Shown here piece after piece: positions 1 to 6,507 of a stretch of DNA of 8,860 nt; position 1 is the stretch's first letter, and each line of letters starts with the position of its first letter. The stretch spans positions 1-8,860 of the forward strand of contig JAQWAN010000068.1 of assembly GCA_028707655.1 (NCBI GenBank), read 5' to 3'. The translations under genes were made by a program, and so were the position numbers. This DNA is from Bacteroidaceae bacterium (GTDB lineage Bacteria; Bacteroidota; Bacteroidia; Bacteroidales; Bacteroidaceae). The notes under the pieces are model-generated. The model was not told the DNA's origin, made no database searches, and saw only the letters and a list, made by a program, of their open reading frames with translations.

Positions 1-377
1 GTATTATCAATCACCTCTGCAACCATCGATTCATCCTCACCAAAATACAATTTATTACCAATACGTATTTTACGTGCAGGGTCCACTAACACATCCCAAA
101 AATGATTTTCAGGATTGAGTTCTCTCAATAAGAATACTTCGATACGTGCGCCTGTTTTTTCTTTATTACCATACAGACGAGCAGGAAAAACCTTCGTGTC
201 ATTAAATACTAATAAATCTTTTTCATTAAAATAAGAAAGTATATCCTTGAATATCAAATGTTCTATTCTTCCACTCTTACGATGCAGAACCATCAAACGT
301 GATTCATCTCTGTATTGTGTAGGATGTTGAGCAATCAACTCCTCAGGTAGCGTAAATTTAAATTGTGAGAGTTTCAT
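1..377 (-). CDS. queA: S-adenosylmethionine:tRNA ribosyltransferase-isomerase QueA, 5' part only
   Basis: QueA transfers and isomerises the ribosyl moiety of SAM onto 7-aminomethyl-7-deazaguanine at the tRNA wobble position, giving epoxyqueuosine in the cytoplasmic queuosine pathway. Reading the minus strand from the ATG at 377-375 gives 125 complete codons with no stop before the left edge, so the C-terminal two thirds (family length about 350 residues) is missing. The visible N-terminus is typical of the family: MKLSQFKFTLPEELIAQHP, then DESRLMVLHR, a GRIEH stretch, FNDTKVFPARLYG and the LVDPARKIRIG region. The gene starts 12 bp after the truB stop, which suggests it is the last visible gene of the ftsX-uppP-truB run. 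An A/G-rich AGAAAG lies just before the ATG. Identification is by recognised family motifs. Activity cannot be judged from a partial gene. Confidence 0.93.
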   Translation of the reverse strand, partial: MKLSQFKFTLPEELIAQHPTQYRDESRLMVLHRKSGRIEHLIFKDILSYFNEKDLLVFNDTKVFPARLYGNKEKTGARIEVFLLRELNPENHFWDVLVDPARKIRIGNKLYFGEDESMVAEVIDN

Positions 378-389
378 AATCTTTCTATT

Positions 390-1103
390 TTATTTATTTG
401 TTTCTTCTAAATCCTCTATTTCCTGTTGGTCTAACCAAGCTGGAAAATCTTCTATCGTCATACATTGGTCAAGGGTTACCTCGCCAACACGTGTTCGTAT
501 CAATTCTACAAGATGCGCACCACTTTCTAAAGCCTCTCCAATATCTCGCGCCAACGCCCGGATATAAGTACCCTTACTACAAACCACACGGATTCTGATA
601 TAGGGTAAATCGTAGGAGAGTAATTCTATTTCATCAATAACCAATATCTTGGGCTGCAATTCCACTTTTTCTCCTGCTCTAGCCAGTTTATAGGCACGTT
701 TGCCATCCACTTTACAAGCAGAAAAGGCGGGTGGTATTTGTTCAATACGACCAACAAATTGCTGTAATTTTTCCTCTGCTAATTCCCTAGAGATATGCTC
801 TACGGGATAGGTAGCATCTATTTCCTCCTCCAAATCAAAAGAAGCTGTGGTAGCTCCCAAACAAAGTGTAGCGATATACTCTTTGGTTTGATATTGAAAT
901 TCACCGATACGCTTGGTTGCCTTTCCAACACACAAAATCATCACACCAGAGGCTAAAGGGTCTAAGGTGCCTGCATGGCCAACCTTTAATTTCTTCACTC
1001 CCAATTTTTTGTACAATTGCGAACGCACACGGTCTACTAAAGTAAAAGAAGTCCATTTCAACGGCTTCTTAAAATATAAAACTTCGCCTTTCTTAAAATT
1101 CAT
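390..1103 (-). CDS. truB: tRNA pseudouridine(55) synthase TruB
   Basis: TruB converts U55 in the T-loop of most elongator tRNAs to pseudouridine. The 237-residue product is within the short bacterial/Bacteroidetes range, which lacks a long C-terminal extension. It contains the catalytic motif GHAGTLDPLASG at residues 42-53 with the nucleophile Asp48. It also has the QIPPAFSACKVDGKRAY segment (about 122-138), the KGTYIRALARDIG motif (177-189) and the LIRTRVGE motif near 201-208. The ATG at 1103 begins MNFKKGEVLYFKKPLKWTSF, where a family start is expected. It lies 51 bp downstream of uppP and 12 bp upstream of queA, and both neighbours are usual in Bacteroidetes. Co-transcription with them is inferred from spacing and orientation. 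Nothing looks damaged. Confidence 0.97.
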   Translation of the reverse strand: MNFKKGEVLYFKKPLKWTSFTLVDRVRSQLYKKLGVKKLKVGHAGTLDPLASGVMILCVGKATKRIGEFQYQTKEYIATLCLGATTASFDLEEEIDATYPVEHISRELAEEKLQQFVGRIEQIPPAFSACKVDGKRAYKLARAGEKVELQPKILVIDEIELLSYDLPYIRIRVVCSKGTYIRALARDIGEALESGAHLVELIRTRVGEVTLDQCMTIEDFPAWLDQQEIEDLEETNK

Positions 1104-1154
1104 CTAACACAAATTAGCTTGTAAATCTATTCTATCTCTAGCGTAAGAGATTAT

Positions 1155-2000
1155 TTAGATAATTGTTAATGTTTCACCCATCAAAAGAATAACTAGAATA
1201 GCCCCTCCCACAACAATTCGGTACCAACCAAAAGCCTTAAATCCGTATTTAGTAATAAAACGAATAAAAAACTTGATAGCCAATAGCGCCACTAAAAAAG
1301 CAACAATATTTCCTATAATCAAGGTTCCAGCATTATCATATAATATCTGCACGCCATTTGGCTCTAAAAAGAGCTTGAGCAGCTTGTAAGCAGTAGCAGC
1401 AAACATGGTTGGAACAGCTAAGAAGAAGGAAAATTCGGCTGCCGATTTACGTGTTAAGCGTTGTGACATACCACCAACGATAGTTGCCATAGAGCGAGAG
1501 ACACCAGGTATCATGGCTATACATTGAAAGAGACCAATAGAGAGGGCCTTTTTGTTGGTCATCTTTGTCTCCTCTTTTGAATTAAATAAACGGTCACAGA
1601 AAAGCATAAAGATGCCTCCAATAACTAACATAGAAGCAACTACCCATACATTCTCCAGCAGTTCATCTATTTTTTCGCTAAAGAGCAATCCAAAAAATGC
1701 AGCTGGCAAGAAAGCAATCAATAGCTTCCAATAAAAATCGAATTTATGTAAAAAGCGTTGTAAAGCCGAAGCACCATCGGCCATCGGTTCTTTATTTAAG
1801 CGGAAAAAACGTTTCCAATACAGACATACCACGGATAAGATAGCACCAAACTGAATAATGATAGTAAAAGCTTTTACAAAATCGGTACTCTCCACTCCCA
1901 AGATGTTTTGGGTAATAATCATATGTCCAGTGGATGATACGGGTAGGAACTCTGTCAATCCCTCTACAACAGCTATAATAATTGTTTGTAATGTTGTCAT
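1155..2000 (-). CDS. uppP: Undecaprenyl-diphosphate phosphatase (UppP/BacA family)
   Basis: This integral membrane phosphatase recycles undecaprenyl diphosphate to the monophosphate carrier used for peptidoglycan and surface polysaccharide export. The 281-residue product has the usual family length. The first signature, VEGLTEFLPVSSTGH, is at residues 12-26 and includes the conserved glutamates E13 and E17 and His26. The second signature, PGVSRS, is at 165-170 with the expected Arg169. Several hydrophobic segments are visible, roughly at 43-61, 90-107, 117-134, 187-205, 226-246 and 258-275, consistent with the multi-pass family fold. The family can be linked to bacitracin tolerance, but nothing here indicates a resistance role beyond the normal housekeeping copy. 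It follows DUF3098 by 32 bp and precedes truB. Confidence 0.97.
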   Translation of the reverse strand: MTTLQTIIIAVVEGLTEFLPVSSTGHMIITQNILGVESTDFVKAFTIIIQFGAILSVVCLYWKRFFRLNKEPMADGASALQRFLHKFDFYWKLLIAFLPAAFFGLLFSEKIDELLENVWVVASMLVIGGIFMLFCDRLFNSKEETKMTNKKALSIGLFQCIAMIPGVSRSMATIVGGMSQRLTRKSAAEFSFFLAVPTMFAATAYKLLKLFLEPNGVQILYDNAGTLIIGNIVAFLVALLAIKFFIRFITKYGFKAFGWYRIVVGGAILVILLMGETLTII

Positions 2001-2032
2001 TGTTTATTTTTTGTCTTTATTGTATGGTGATA

Positions 2033-2272
2033 TTACTTCTTTTCGCTTTTTGCTGAAGGCGCATAAAGAATACCAAAAATGATTGTAATAAAACCAATTA
2101 AACAAACAACGGGTGCCACTTTAATACGTCGTACACTAAAGATAGCAGGATCAAACGTAGTTTGTGTTGTTCCAGACCCACTCATTAAGAGAAATCCAAT
2201 GACAACTACGAGCAATCCTATTCCAATAAGAATAAAGTTCTTTTTTTGTAAAGCTAGTTTTTTATTATCCAT
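2033..2272 (-). CDS. DUF3098 small two-helix membrane protein
   Basis: The 79-residue protein has a lysine-rich N-terminus followed by two hydrophobic segments at about residues 12-30 and 52-70, and ends in a lysine-rich tail. The segment FDPAIFSVRRIKVAP (about 40-54) between the helices is the recognisable DUF3098 core. The pattern implies a two-pass inner membrane protein with both charged ends in the cytoplasm. The biochemical function of the family is not known to me. Its position between ftsX and uppP, 23 bp after ftsX and 32 bp before uppP, is a recurring arrangement in Bacteroidetes. That suggests, but does not prove, a role in envelope or division processes. It looks intact. Confidence 0.9.
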   Translation of the reverse strand: MDNKKLALQKKNFILIGIGLLVVVIGFLLMSGSGTTQTTFDPAIFSVRRIKVAPVVCLIGFITIIFGILYAPSAKSEKK

Positions 2273-2295
2273 TCTATTATTAATTTAAGGCTCCA

Positions 2296-3192
2296 CTAAA
2301 CATAGTAGAGTGTCGACGATTTCATACGGAGATATTTACTAATGGAGACATATGCACAAAGAAAAGTGATTAACAACCCAAATAAGAAAATAGAACCAAC
2401 CACAATAAGGATTGTTTCTGTTGTTATAATCATTTTAAGCTGTGGTTCAAGAGAGAAAATGGTGTGCACTGCTGCCAATAAGAAGCCATTTGCCAATAAA
2501 GCAGACAGAAAGCCTATCCAGAAATTACGAATCAGAAAAGGACGACGTATAAAGCCCCAACTTGCACCCACTAATTTCATGGTATGTATAAGCGAGCGTT
2601 GCGAATAGATGGTTAACCGTATCATATTGTTAATCAGCGCAAAAGAGATCAGACCAAGCATCGAAGCAAGCAGTAACAGAATAAAGCTAATCCGTTTAAA
2701 ATTATTATTTAGTAGATCCATCACCTCATCCGAGTAGCTCACTTCGTCTACCAACTTATTTTCCAATAAATTTTTCTGAATGGTTTTCACACGCTCCGGA
2801 TTGGCAAATTCCGATTTTAAATGAAGTTCTATGGTACTATTAAAAGGATTTGTACCCAAAAAGTCGGAGGGGTCTGTACCCATCAACTTTGTTTGCTCTT
2901 TCAGTGCATCCTCTTTAGAAATATAATGTGTACTATGTACAAAATCTTTTGCGTTCAATTGTTTTTGGAATTTATAGATTTCCGTTTTTTTAGCACTACT
3001 CTCTAAGTAAATAGATAGTGTAAAATTCTCCTTCATAAAAACAGAAAGATGCTGAGCTGTTAGAACCGTAAGAATAGCACATCCCAACAAAATCAGCACT
3101 AAAGTAGTACTAATACTTGCAGTAACAAATTGAATATCGAAATTGTTTTTAGAATGGTTTTTATTGCTCATTTTTTTCTTTCTTAAAAACAT
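2296..3192 (-). CDS. ftsX: Cell division permease-like protein FtsX
   Basis: FtsX is the membrane partner of the ATPase FtsE. Together they couple septal events to peptidoglycan hydrolase activation. The 298-residue frame has the FtsX layout: a cytoplasmic N-tail, TM1 (about 24-46), a periplasmic domain with NPFNSTIELHL (115-125), and three further helices at about 168-190, 222-245 and 259-283. The conserved cytoplasmic stretch LIHTMKLVGASWGFIRRPF lies at 201-219. Two starts are possible. The ATG at 3192 overlaps the methyltransferase by 32 bp. Met8 at 3171 overlaps it by 11 bp, follows a purine-rich AAGAAAGAAAAAA leader and begins MSNKNHSKNNFDIQF, which fits the family better. I think the 291-residue form is somewhat more likely. 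No ftsE is in the window; separation of ftsE and ftsX is common in Bacteroidetes. Confidence 0.94.
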   Translation of the reverse strand: MFLRKKKMSNKNHSKNNFDIQFVTASISTTLVLILLGCAILTVLTAQHLSVFMKENFTLSIYLESSAKKTEIYKFQKQLNAKDFVHSTHYISKEDALKEQTKLMGTDPSDFLGTNPFNSTIELHLKSEFANPERVKTIQKNLLENKLVDEVSYSDEVMDLLNNNFKRISFILLLLASMLGLISFALINNMIRLTIYSQRSLIHTMKLVGASWGFIRRPFLIRNFWIGFLSALLANGFLLAAVHTIFSLEPQLKMIITTETILIVVGSIFLFGLLITFLCAYVSISKYLRMKSSTLYYV

Positions 3193-4069
3193 AAATAATC
3201 GAACTACTCCGCTGCTTGTTCAGCAAAGAATGAAAGAAAGCGCACAATCCAACGTACATACCCCGTAAAAAGGAAAAAGAATGTTTACGATATTTCTCAC
3301 TTAAGATAGAAATATAAAAAGCATCCATAGGCATAGGATAAGATTTTTCCAATGAAAAGCCATGTCTCTTTGCCAGTAGTTGTAAAGAGGAAGCCGTAAA
3401 ATGCCAAAGATGACGAGGCACATCATAAGCAGCCCAATCGCCCTTATAATAAGCAGCATCGTATGCAGCAGGATTTGGCAAAGCAATAATCAACCGACCC
3501 TCTTTTTTTAATAACAGCGTCAATTGTTCCCACGTTTTGTCCAAATCGTGTAGATGTTCCATCACATGCCAAAGGGTAATCACATCAAAAGAGTTGGGTA
3601 CTAATGTGTTCCATTGATTATCAGCCAACACATCTAGGTCAAAATGTTCTTTGGCAAATAGACGCGCACCATCATTTTTCTCTAAAGCAGTAACATTCCA
3701 TCCTTTTTGACCAACAAAATGCGGGAAATAACCCGTTCCAGTACCAATATCTAAAAGATTGCCCTTTTGCGTCTTACTATGTCGTTGGAGAAGTTTGAAT
3801 TTACGGCGTAAATTTAATTGACGTGCCGCATGATAAAGCGAATTCATACACCCAGCTGAGGTGTCTGAATGCGATATATAGTTTGCTGTAGCATAATAAG
3901 GAGCTATATGATCCTCATCTGGGGCATCGTCCGTAAAGATAAAACCGCATCGTTCACATTTCAAAAGAGCAAACGACTCCCCCGTAACATAATGGTCTAC
4001 ACATGTCACCTGTTTTAAAAGTTTTTCACCTTGACACAAAGGACAAATCCTCCTTTTGAGAGCTTTCAT
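3161..4069 (-). CDS. Class I SAM-dependent methyltransferase with N-terminal zinc-ribbon
   Basis: The 302-residue protein combines a putative zinc-binding ribbon (CPLC at 9-12 and CERCGF at 38-43) with a Rossmann-type SAM methyltransferase domain. The SAM-binding glycine loop LLDIGTGTG is at 105-113, an acidic residue (E130 in ALEK) follows strand 2, and the HVMEHLHD motif is at 168-175. The segment DVPRHLWHF (216-224) is typical of Methyltransf_11/23-type proteins that act on small molecules or glycan-related substrates. The substrate cannot be named from sequence. A 102-bp gap upstream makes it the probable first gene of the methyltransferase-ftsX-DUF3098-uppP-truB-queA unit. Its last codons overlap ftsX, suggesting translational coupling. 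A cytoplasmic enzyme is expected, as I see no signal peptide. A hydrophobic stretch near 268-283 is too irregular to call a membrane helix. Confidence 0.88.
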   Translation of the reverse strand: MKALKRRICPLCQGEKLLKQVTCVDHYVTGESFALLKCERCGFIFTDDAPDEDHIAPYYATANYISHSDTSAGCMNSLYHAARQLNLRRKFKLLQRHSKTQKGNLLDIGTGTGYFPHFVGQKGWNVTALEKNDGARLFAKEHFDLDVLADNQWNTLVPNSFDVITLWHVMEHLHDLDKTWEQLTLLLKKEGRLIIALPNPAAYDAAYYKGDWAAYDVPRHLWHFTASSLQLLAKRHGFSLEKSYPMPMDAFYISILSEKYRKHSFSFLRGMYVGLCAFFHSLLNKQRSSSIIYVFKKEKNEQ

Positions 4070-4171
4070 ATAATCACACTTCTTTACTCTATTCCAAAAA
4101 CGAGGGAATGCCCCCTAATATGTCGCAAATTAACGAATAATATACGAGGGACACGACTTTTTTAAATTCTT
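4070..4171 (-). promoter_or_regulatory. Intergenic leader upstream of the methyltransferase-ftsX unit; possible promoter
   Basis: This is the largest gap between genes in the window and the only one with room for a conventional promoter. On the minus strand TTAATTTG (4133-4126) resembles the Bacteroidetes -7 box TAnnTTTG at all but one position and would leave a leader of roughly 50 nt. I do not see a convincing TTTG element at the expected upstream spacing, so the call is weak. The octamer ACGAGGGA occurs twice on the plus strand, at 4100-4107 and 4144-4151, flanking the candidate box. No strong terminator hairpin follows ribF; only a 5-bp A/T stem (TTAAA/TTTAA) is visible. Confidence 0.3.
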
Positions 4172-5092
4172 TTAAGATATAAGCAACTTTCTTACCTCAT
4201 TTTCGTCTTTATTCAGTTGCTCAATCAAGTTTTCCACCCCTGGGAATTTTTTATTATCTCTTAGACGATGCATAAACTGCAGCGTTAACATCTTATGATA
4301 AAAATCGGCAGTTACATCTAAGATATTAACCTCCACACTCTGCTTCATTTCAGCAGAAAAAGTTGGTCGACTGCCAATAGACAACATGCCCACGTAGCGA
4401 TGCTCGCCCGACCAGACATAAACCGCATAAACGCCCTCTGCAGGGATCAGTTTTTGTGGGTCAACCACTAAATTAGCAGTAGGGAATCCAATTAGTCGCC
4501 CCACCTGATGTCCCTTTACCACCTTACCTGTGATGGTATAGGGAGCATTTAAAATAGTACTAGCTGTATCCACATCCCCCTTTTCCAGTAGAGAACGAAC
4601 TGCTGAAGAACTAATCACCAAATCATCTGCTGTATACACATCGGTTTGCAACACCTCAATGCCGATGGTTTGTCCAAAGCGTACATAATCGTCAAAGCCC
4701 TCATTTCGAGCATAACCAAAGCGATGATCATAGCCCACAAAGAGCACCTTAACATTCAATTGCGTATAGAGTAACTGCATAAACTCGTAAGCAGAATAGT
4801 GAGAAAAAGAGGGCGTAAACTCAATTAATAAACAATAATCAATCCCCATCCATTCTAATAGTTTACACTTCTCGTTGGGCAATGATAGCAAGGAGACATC
4901 CGCTCCCTCCTGCATCACAGAACCAGGATGATTGCTAAAGGTTATCACCATCGAGGCCTCTTGGCGTTTCTTTGCTTCTTTTTTTACCTGATTAATCAGA
5001 TATTGGTGTCCCACATGTACCCCATCGAAGAAGCCAACCGTTGCCACCGAAGGCAATAAATCCTGTTTTTTTAAATCTCGTATTATCTTCAT
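4172..5092 (-). CDS. ribF: Bifunctional riboflavin kinase / FAD synthetase RibF
   Basis: RibF phosphorylates riboflavin to FMN and then adenylylates FMN to FAD in the cytoplasm. The 306-residue length is typical. The N-terminal nucleotidyltransferase domain carries GFFDGVHVGH at 20-29, the FVGYDHRFG segment at 118-126 and ISSSAVR at 160-166. The C-terminal kinase domain carries GRLIGFPTANL at 198-208 with the FPTAN nucleotide/metal-binding motif. Glu254 in VEVNILD matches the catalytic glutamate position. The FY and LRDNKKFPG segments near 264 and 277-285 complete the fold. Its ATG overlaps the HAD gene's TGA as ATGA, a strong sign of translational coupling. No FMN riboswitch is possible immediately upstream because that sequence is coding. 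All key motifs are present. Confidence 0.97.
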   Translation of the reverse strand: MKIIRDLKKQDLLPSVATVGFFDGVHVGHQYLINQVKKEAKKRQEASMVITFSNHPGSVMQEGADVSLLSLPNEKCKLLEWMGIDYCLLIEFTPSFSHYSAYEFMQLLYTQLNVKVLFVGYDHRFGYARNEGFDDYVRFGQTIGIEVLQTDVYTADDLVISSSAVRSLLEKGDVDTASTILNAPYTITGKVVKGHQVGRLIGFPTANLVVDPQKLIPAEGVYAVYVWSGEHRYVGMLSIGSRPTFSAEMKQSVEVNILDVTADFYHKMLTLQFMHRLRDNKKFPGVENLIEQLNKDENEVRKLLIS

Positions 5093-5775
5093 TTTTTCTT
5101 TTCAAATAAAAAACGCCAATCTTCGCCCTCCTTGGGTTGATAGGTTCGCATTCCTAACGCATCAGCAGCCTTGCAATTGGCAGCAGTATCGTCTATAAAT
5201 AATGTTTCTTGCGGCAAAATAGCAGCATCATCCATAAGCTGTTCAAAGATAGTAAGATTCGGTTTCACCTCCTTCATTTGCTGCGAGAGATAACACTTCT
5301 CAAAGAAATGATCTACCTCATGTCCTTGATACCTAAAATCGTGTGTACATACCCAGTCCCAATGCATGTCGTTGGTGTTACTGAGTAAAAAGAGACGATA
5401 CTTCTTTTTAAGTTCCAATAGACAATCTAACTTATAGGTCGCTATCTCCCCCAAGAAAAGATTCCAGGCGGTCTGTATAGCAGTATCAGATAGTGCAAGA
5501 TGCGTTAGTTCTCGCAAACGCGCACAAAACGTAGCAGTATCTATCTCCCCCTTCTCTAGGAGATAAAAGATACCCTTTCCGCCATTTCTTTGTACCCATT
5601 GCGACAAATCATTTGATACGCCCAACGCACGGAAAGCCTCAAAACAACGATTTGGAGTTAGGTCGACTAACACACCACCAAGGTCAAAAATAATATTTTG
5701 AAGCGGTATCTCCGTTGCTCCTCTATGATCTAGCGAAGATGCCATTGTTTTCATATGGTTTAACTGTTTTTCCAT
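5089..5775 (-). CDS. HAD superfamily phosphatase, subfamily IA (YihX-like)
   Basis: The 228-residue protein shows all four haloacid dehalogenase motifs. Motif I is FDLGGVLVD with the nucleophile Asp31 and a Gly in the second Asp position, common in the DLGGVL/YihX-like group. Motif II is LLSNT (130-134), motif III is Lys171 in VKP, and motif IV is FIDD (193-196). The helical cap between motifs I and II is consistent with subfamily IA, and the protein is probably a cytoplasmic phosphatase of small sugar or nucleotide phosphates. The first ~25 residues before motif I are longer than usual; Met8 (5754) or Met11 (5745) are alternative starts. It lies 21 bp after the ATPase frame and overlaps ribF by 4 bp. 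A phosphatase step exists in riboflavin synthesis and is served by HAD enzymes elsewhere, but that link here is inference only. Confidence 0.9.
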   Translation of the reverse strand: MEKQLNHMKTMASSLDHRGATEIPLQNIIFDLGGVLVDLTPNRCFEAFRALGVSNDLSQWVQRNGGKGIFYLLEKGEIDTATFCARLRELTHLALSDTAIQTAWNLFLGEIATYKLDCLLELKKKYRLFLLSNTNDMHWDWVCTHDFRYQGHEVDHFFEKCYLSQQMKEVKPNLTIFEQLMDDAAILPQETLFIDDTAANCKAADALGMRTYQPKEGEDWRFLFEKKK

Positions 5776-5796
5776 TCGGTCTATTTTAAGAACAAA

Positions 5797-6483
5797 TCAG
5801 AGCGTCTTTTTTCGTTTGTAATAAGAGACCATTTGTTTTCCAATCCATTCCAGAAGCACAATACTAGCACTTAAGGAAAAGAGCTGTACCCATTCGTTTA
5901 GAGAGAGAGGAACGGTACGAAAAAGTTCCGCACCAAAAGTAACAATACCAATCTGACCTAGCAAGATGAGTAGCAGCACTAGAAAGATAGGCTTAAACTG
6001 ACGCAATGCGATGGAGTGGCATTTGCAGCTCATACAGACAGATGCTAAACGCCAAAATTGTAACAAGACAAAGAAACTAAAGAACTGTGTCATCTGATGA
6101 ATTGTTAATGCTGCTCCCCCTCCCAGGTAAAGATAGAAAAGTGTTAGCAAGATAAGTATCAACACACCCACCCGCAGGATCTCTGTAAACATGCCACGTG
6201 TGATGATAAAGTCGTTATTGTTTCGTGGTGCTTCCTGCATCACCGCATCAGATGGAGGAAGCGTTGAGATAGCTAATGCCGCTAATGTATCCATTATCAG
6301 ATTTACCCAAAGCATTTGCGTAACCGTTAACAGAGGTTCCGTACCTAGAAAAGAGCTCGTTAGCAAAGCGACTAATGCCACTAGATTGATCGTTAATTGA
6401 AAGCCAATGAAACGTTGAATATTTTTATAAAGAGAGCGTCCCCACTTAATAGCACTAGAAATACTAGCAAAAGAATCATCCAT
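5797..6483 (-). pseudogene. C-terminal fragment of the calcium ATPase (M5-M10) downstream of the stop
   Basis: From the first in-frame ATG after the stop this fragment has 228 codons, corresponding to residues 734-961 of the full frame. It holds M5 with QLTINLVALVAL (Asn766) and M6 with LWVNLIMDTLAAL (Asn794 and Asp798, the positions of calcium ligands in SERCA/PMCA pumps). Four further hydrophobic segments follow at about 836-853, 863-880, 897-914 and 929-948. FRTVPLSLNEW (921-931) is characteristic of the PMCA-type C-terminus. A CxxCxC cluster (Cys883, Cys886, Cys888) lies in the M8-M9 loop. That ATG is an ordinary internal methionine of the family (IMDDSFAS), with no well-placed ribosome binding site, so separate translation is unlikely. 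A purine GAGG sits about 17 nt before it, too far for a normal start. I regard it as the downstream half of the broken gene. Confidence 0.7.
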
Positions 6484-6504
6484 AATGGTGATGTCACTTG
6501 CCTC

Positions 6505-6507
6505 TTA
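6505..6507 (-). other. In-frame TAA nonsense codon splitting the calcium ATPase
   Basis: On the minus strand the codons run GTA GCT TAA GAG GCA AGT GAC, giving V-A-stop-E-A-S-D. Family members normally have Lys at the stop position, so an A-to-T transversion in AAA is the simplest cause. There is no frame change: the codon start positions before and after the stop are congruent modulo 3. Confidence 0.9.

Noticed and set aside
913..1107. Plus-strand open frame opposite the start of truB
   Set aside because: It lies antisense to the conserved catalytic region of truB and has no recognisable protein features.
1155..2000. uppP as an acquired bacitracin-resistance gene
   Set aside because: It sits in a conserved housekeeping context with no nearby resistance or transfer genes, so it is the normal lipid carrier recycling copy.
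4142..4171. Intrinsic terminator after ribF
   Set aside because: Only a weak 5-bp A/T stem and an A/T-rich run are visible. There is no G/C-rich hairpin followed by a T-tract on the minus strand.
6484..6504. Programmed frameshift or natural gene split into two ATPase subunits
   Set aside because: There is no frame change, and the stop falls inside a conserved stretch. The next ATG is a normal internal methionine without a well-placed ribosome binding site. UAA is not a known recoded codon in this group. A point nonsense mutation or sequencing error is simpler.
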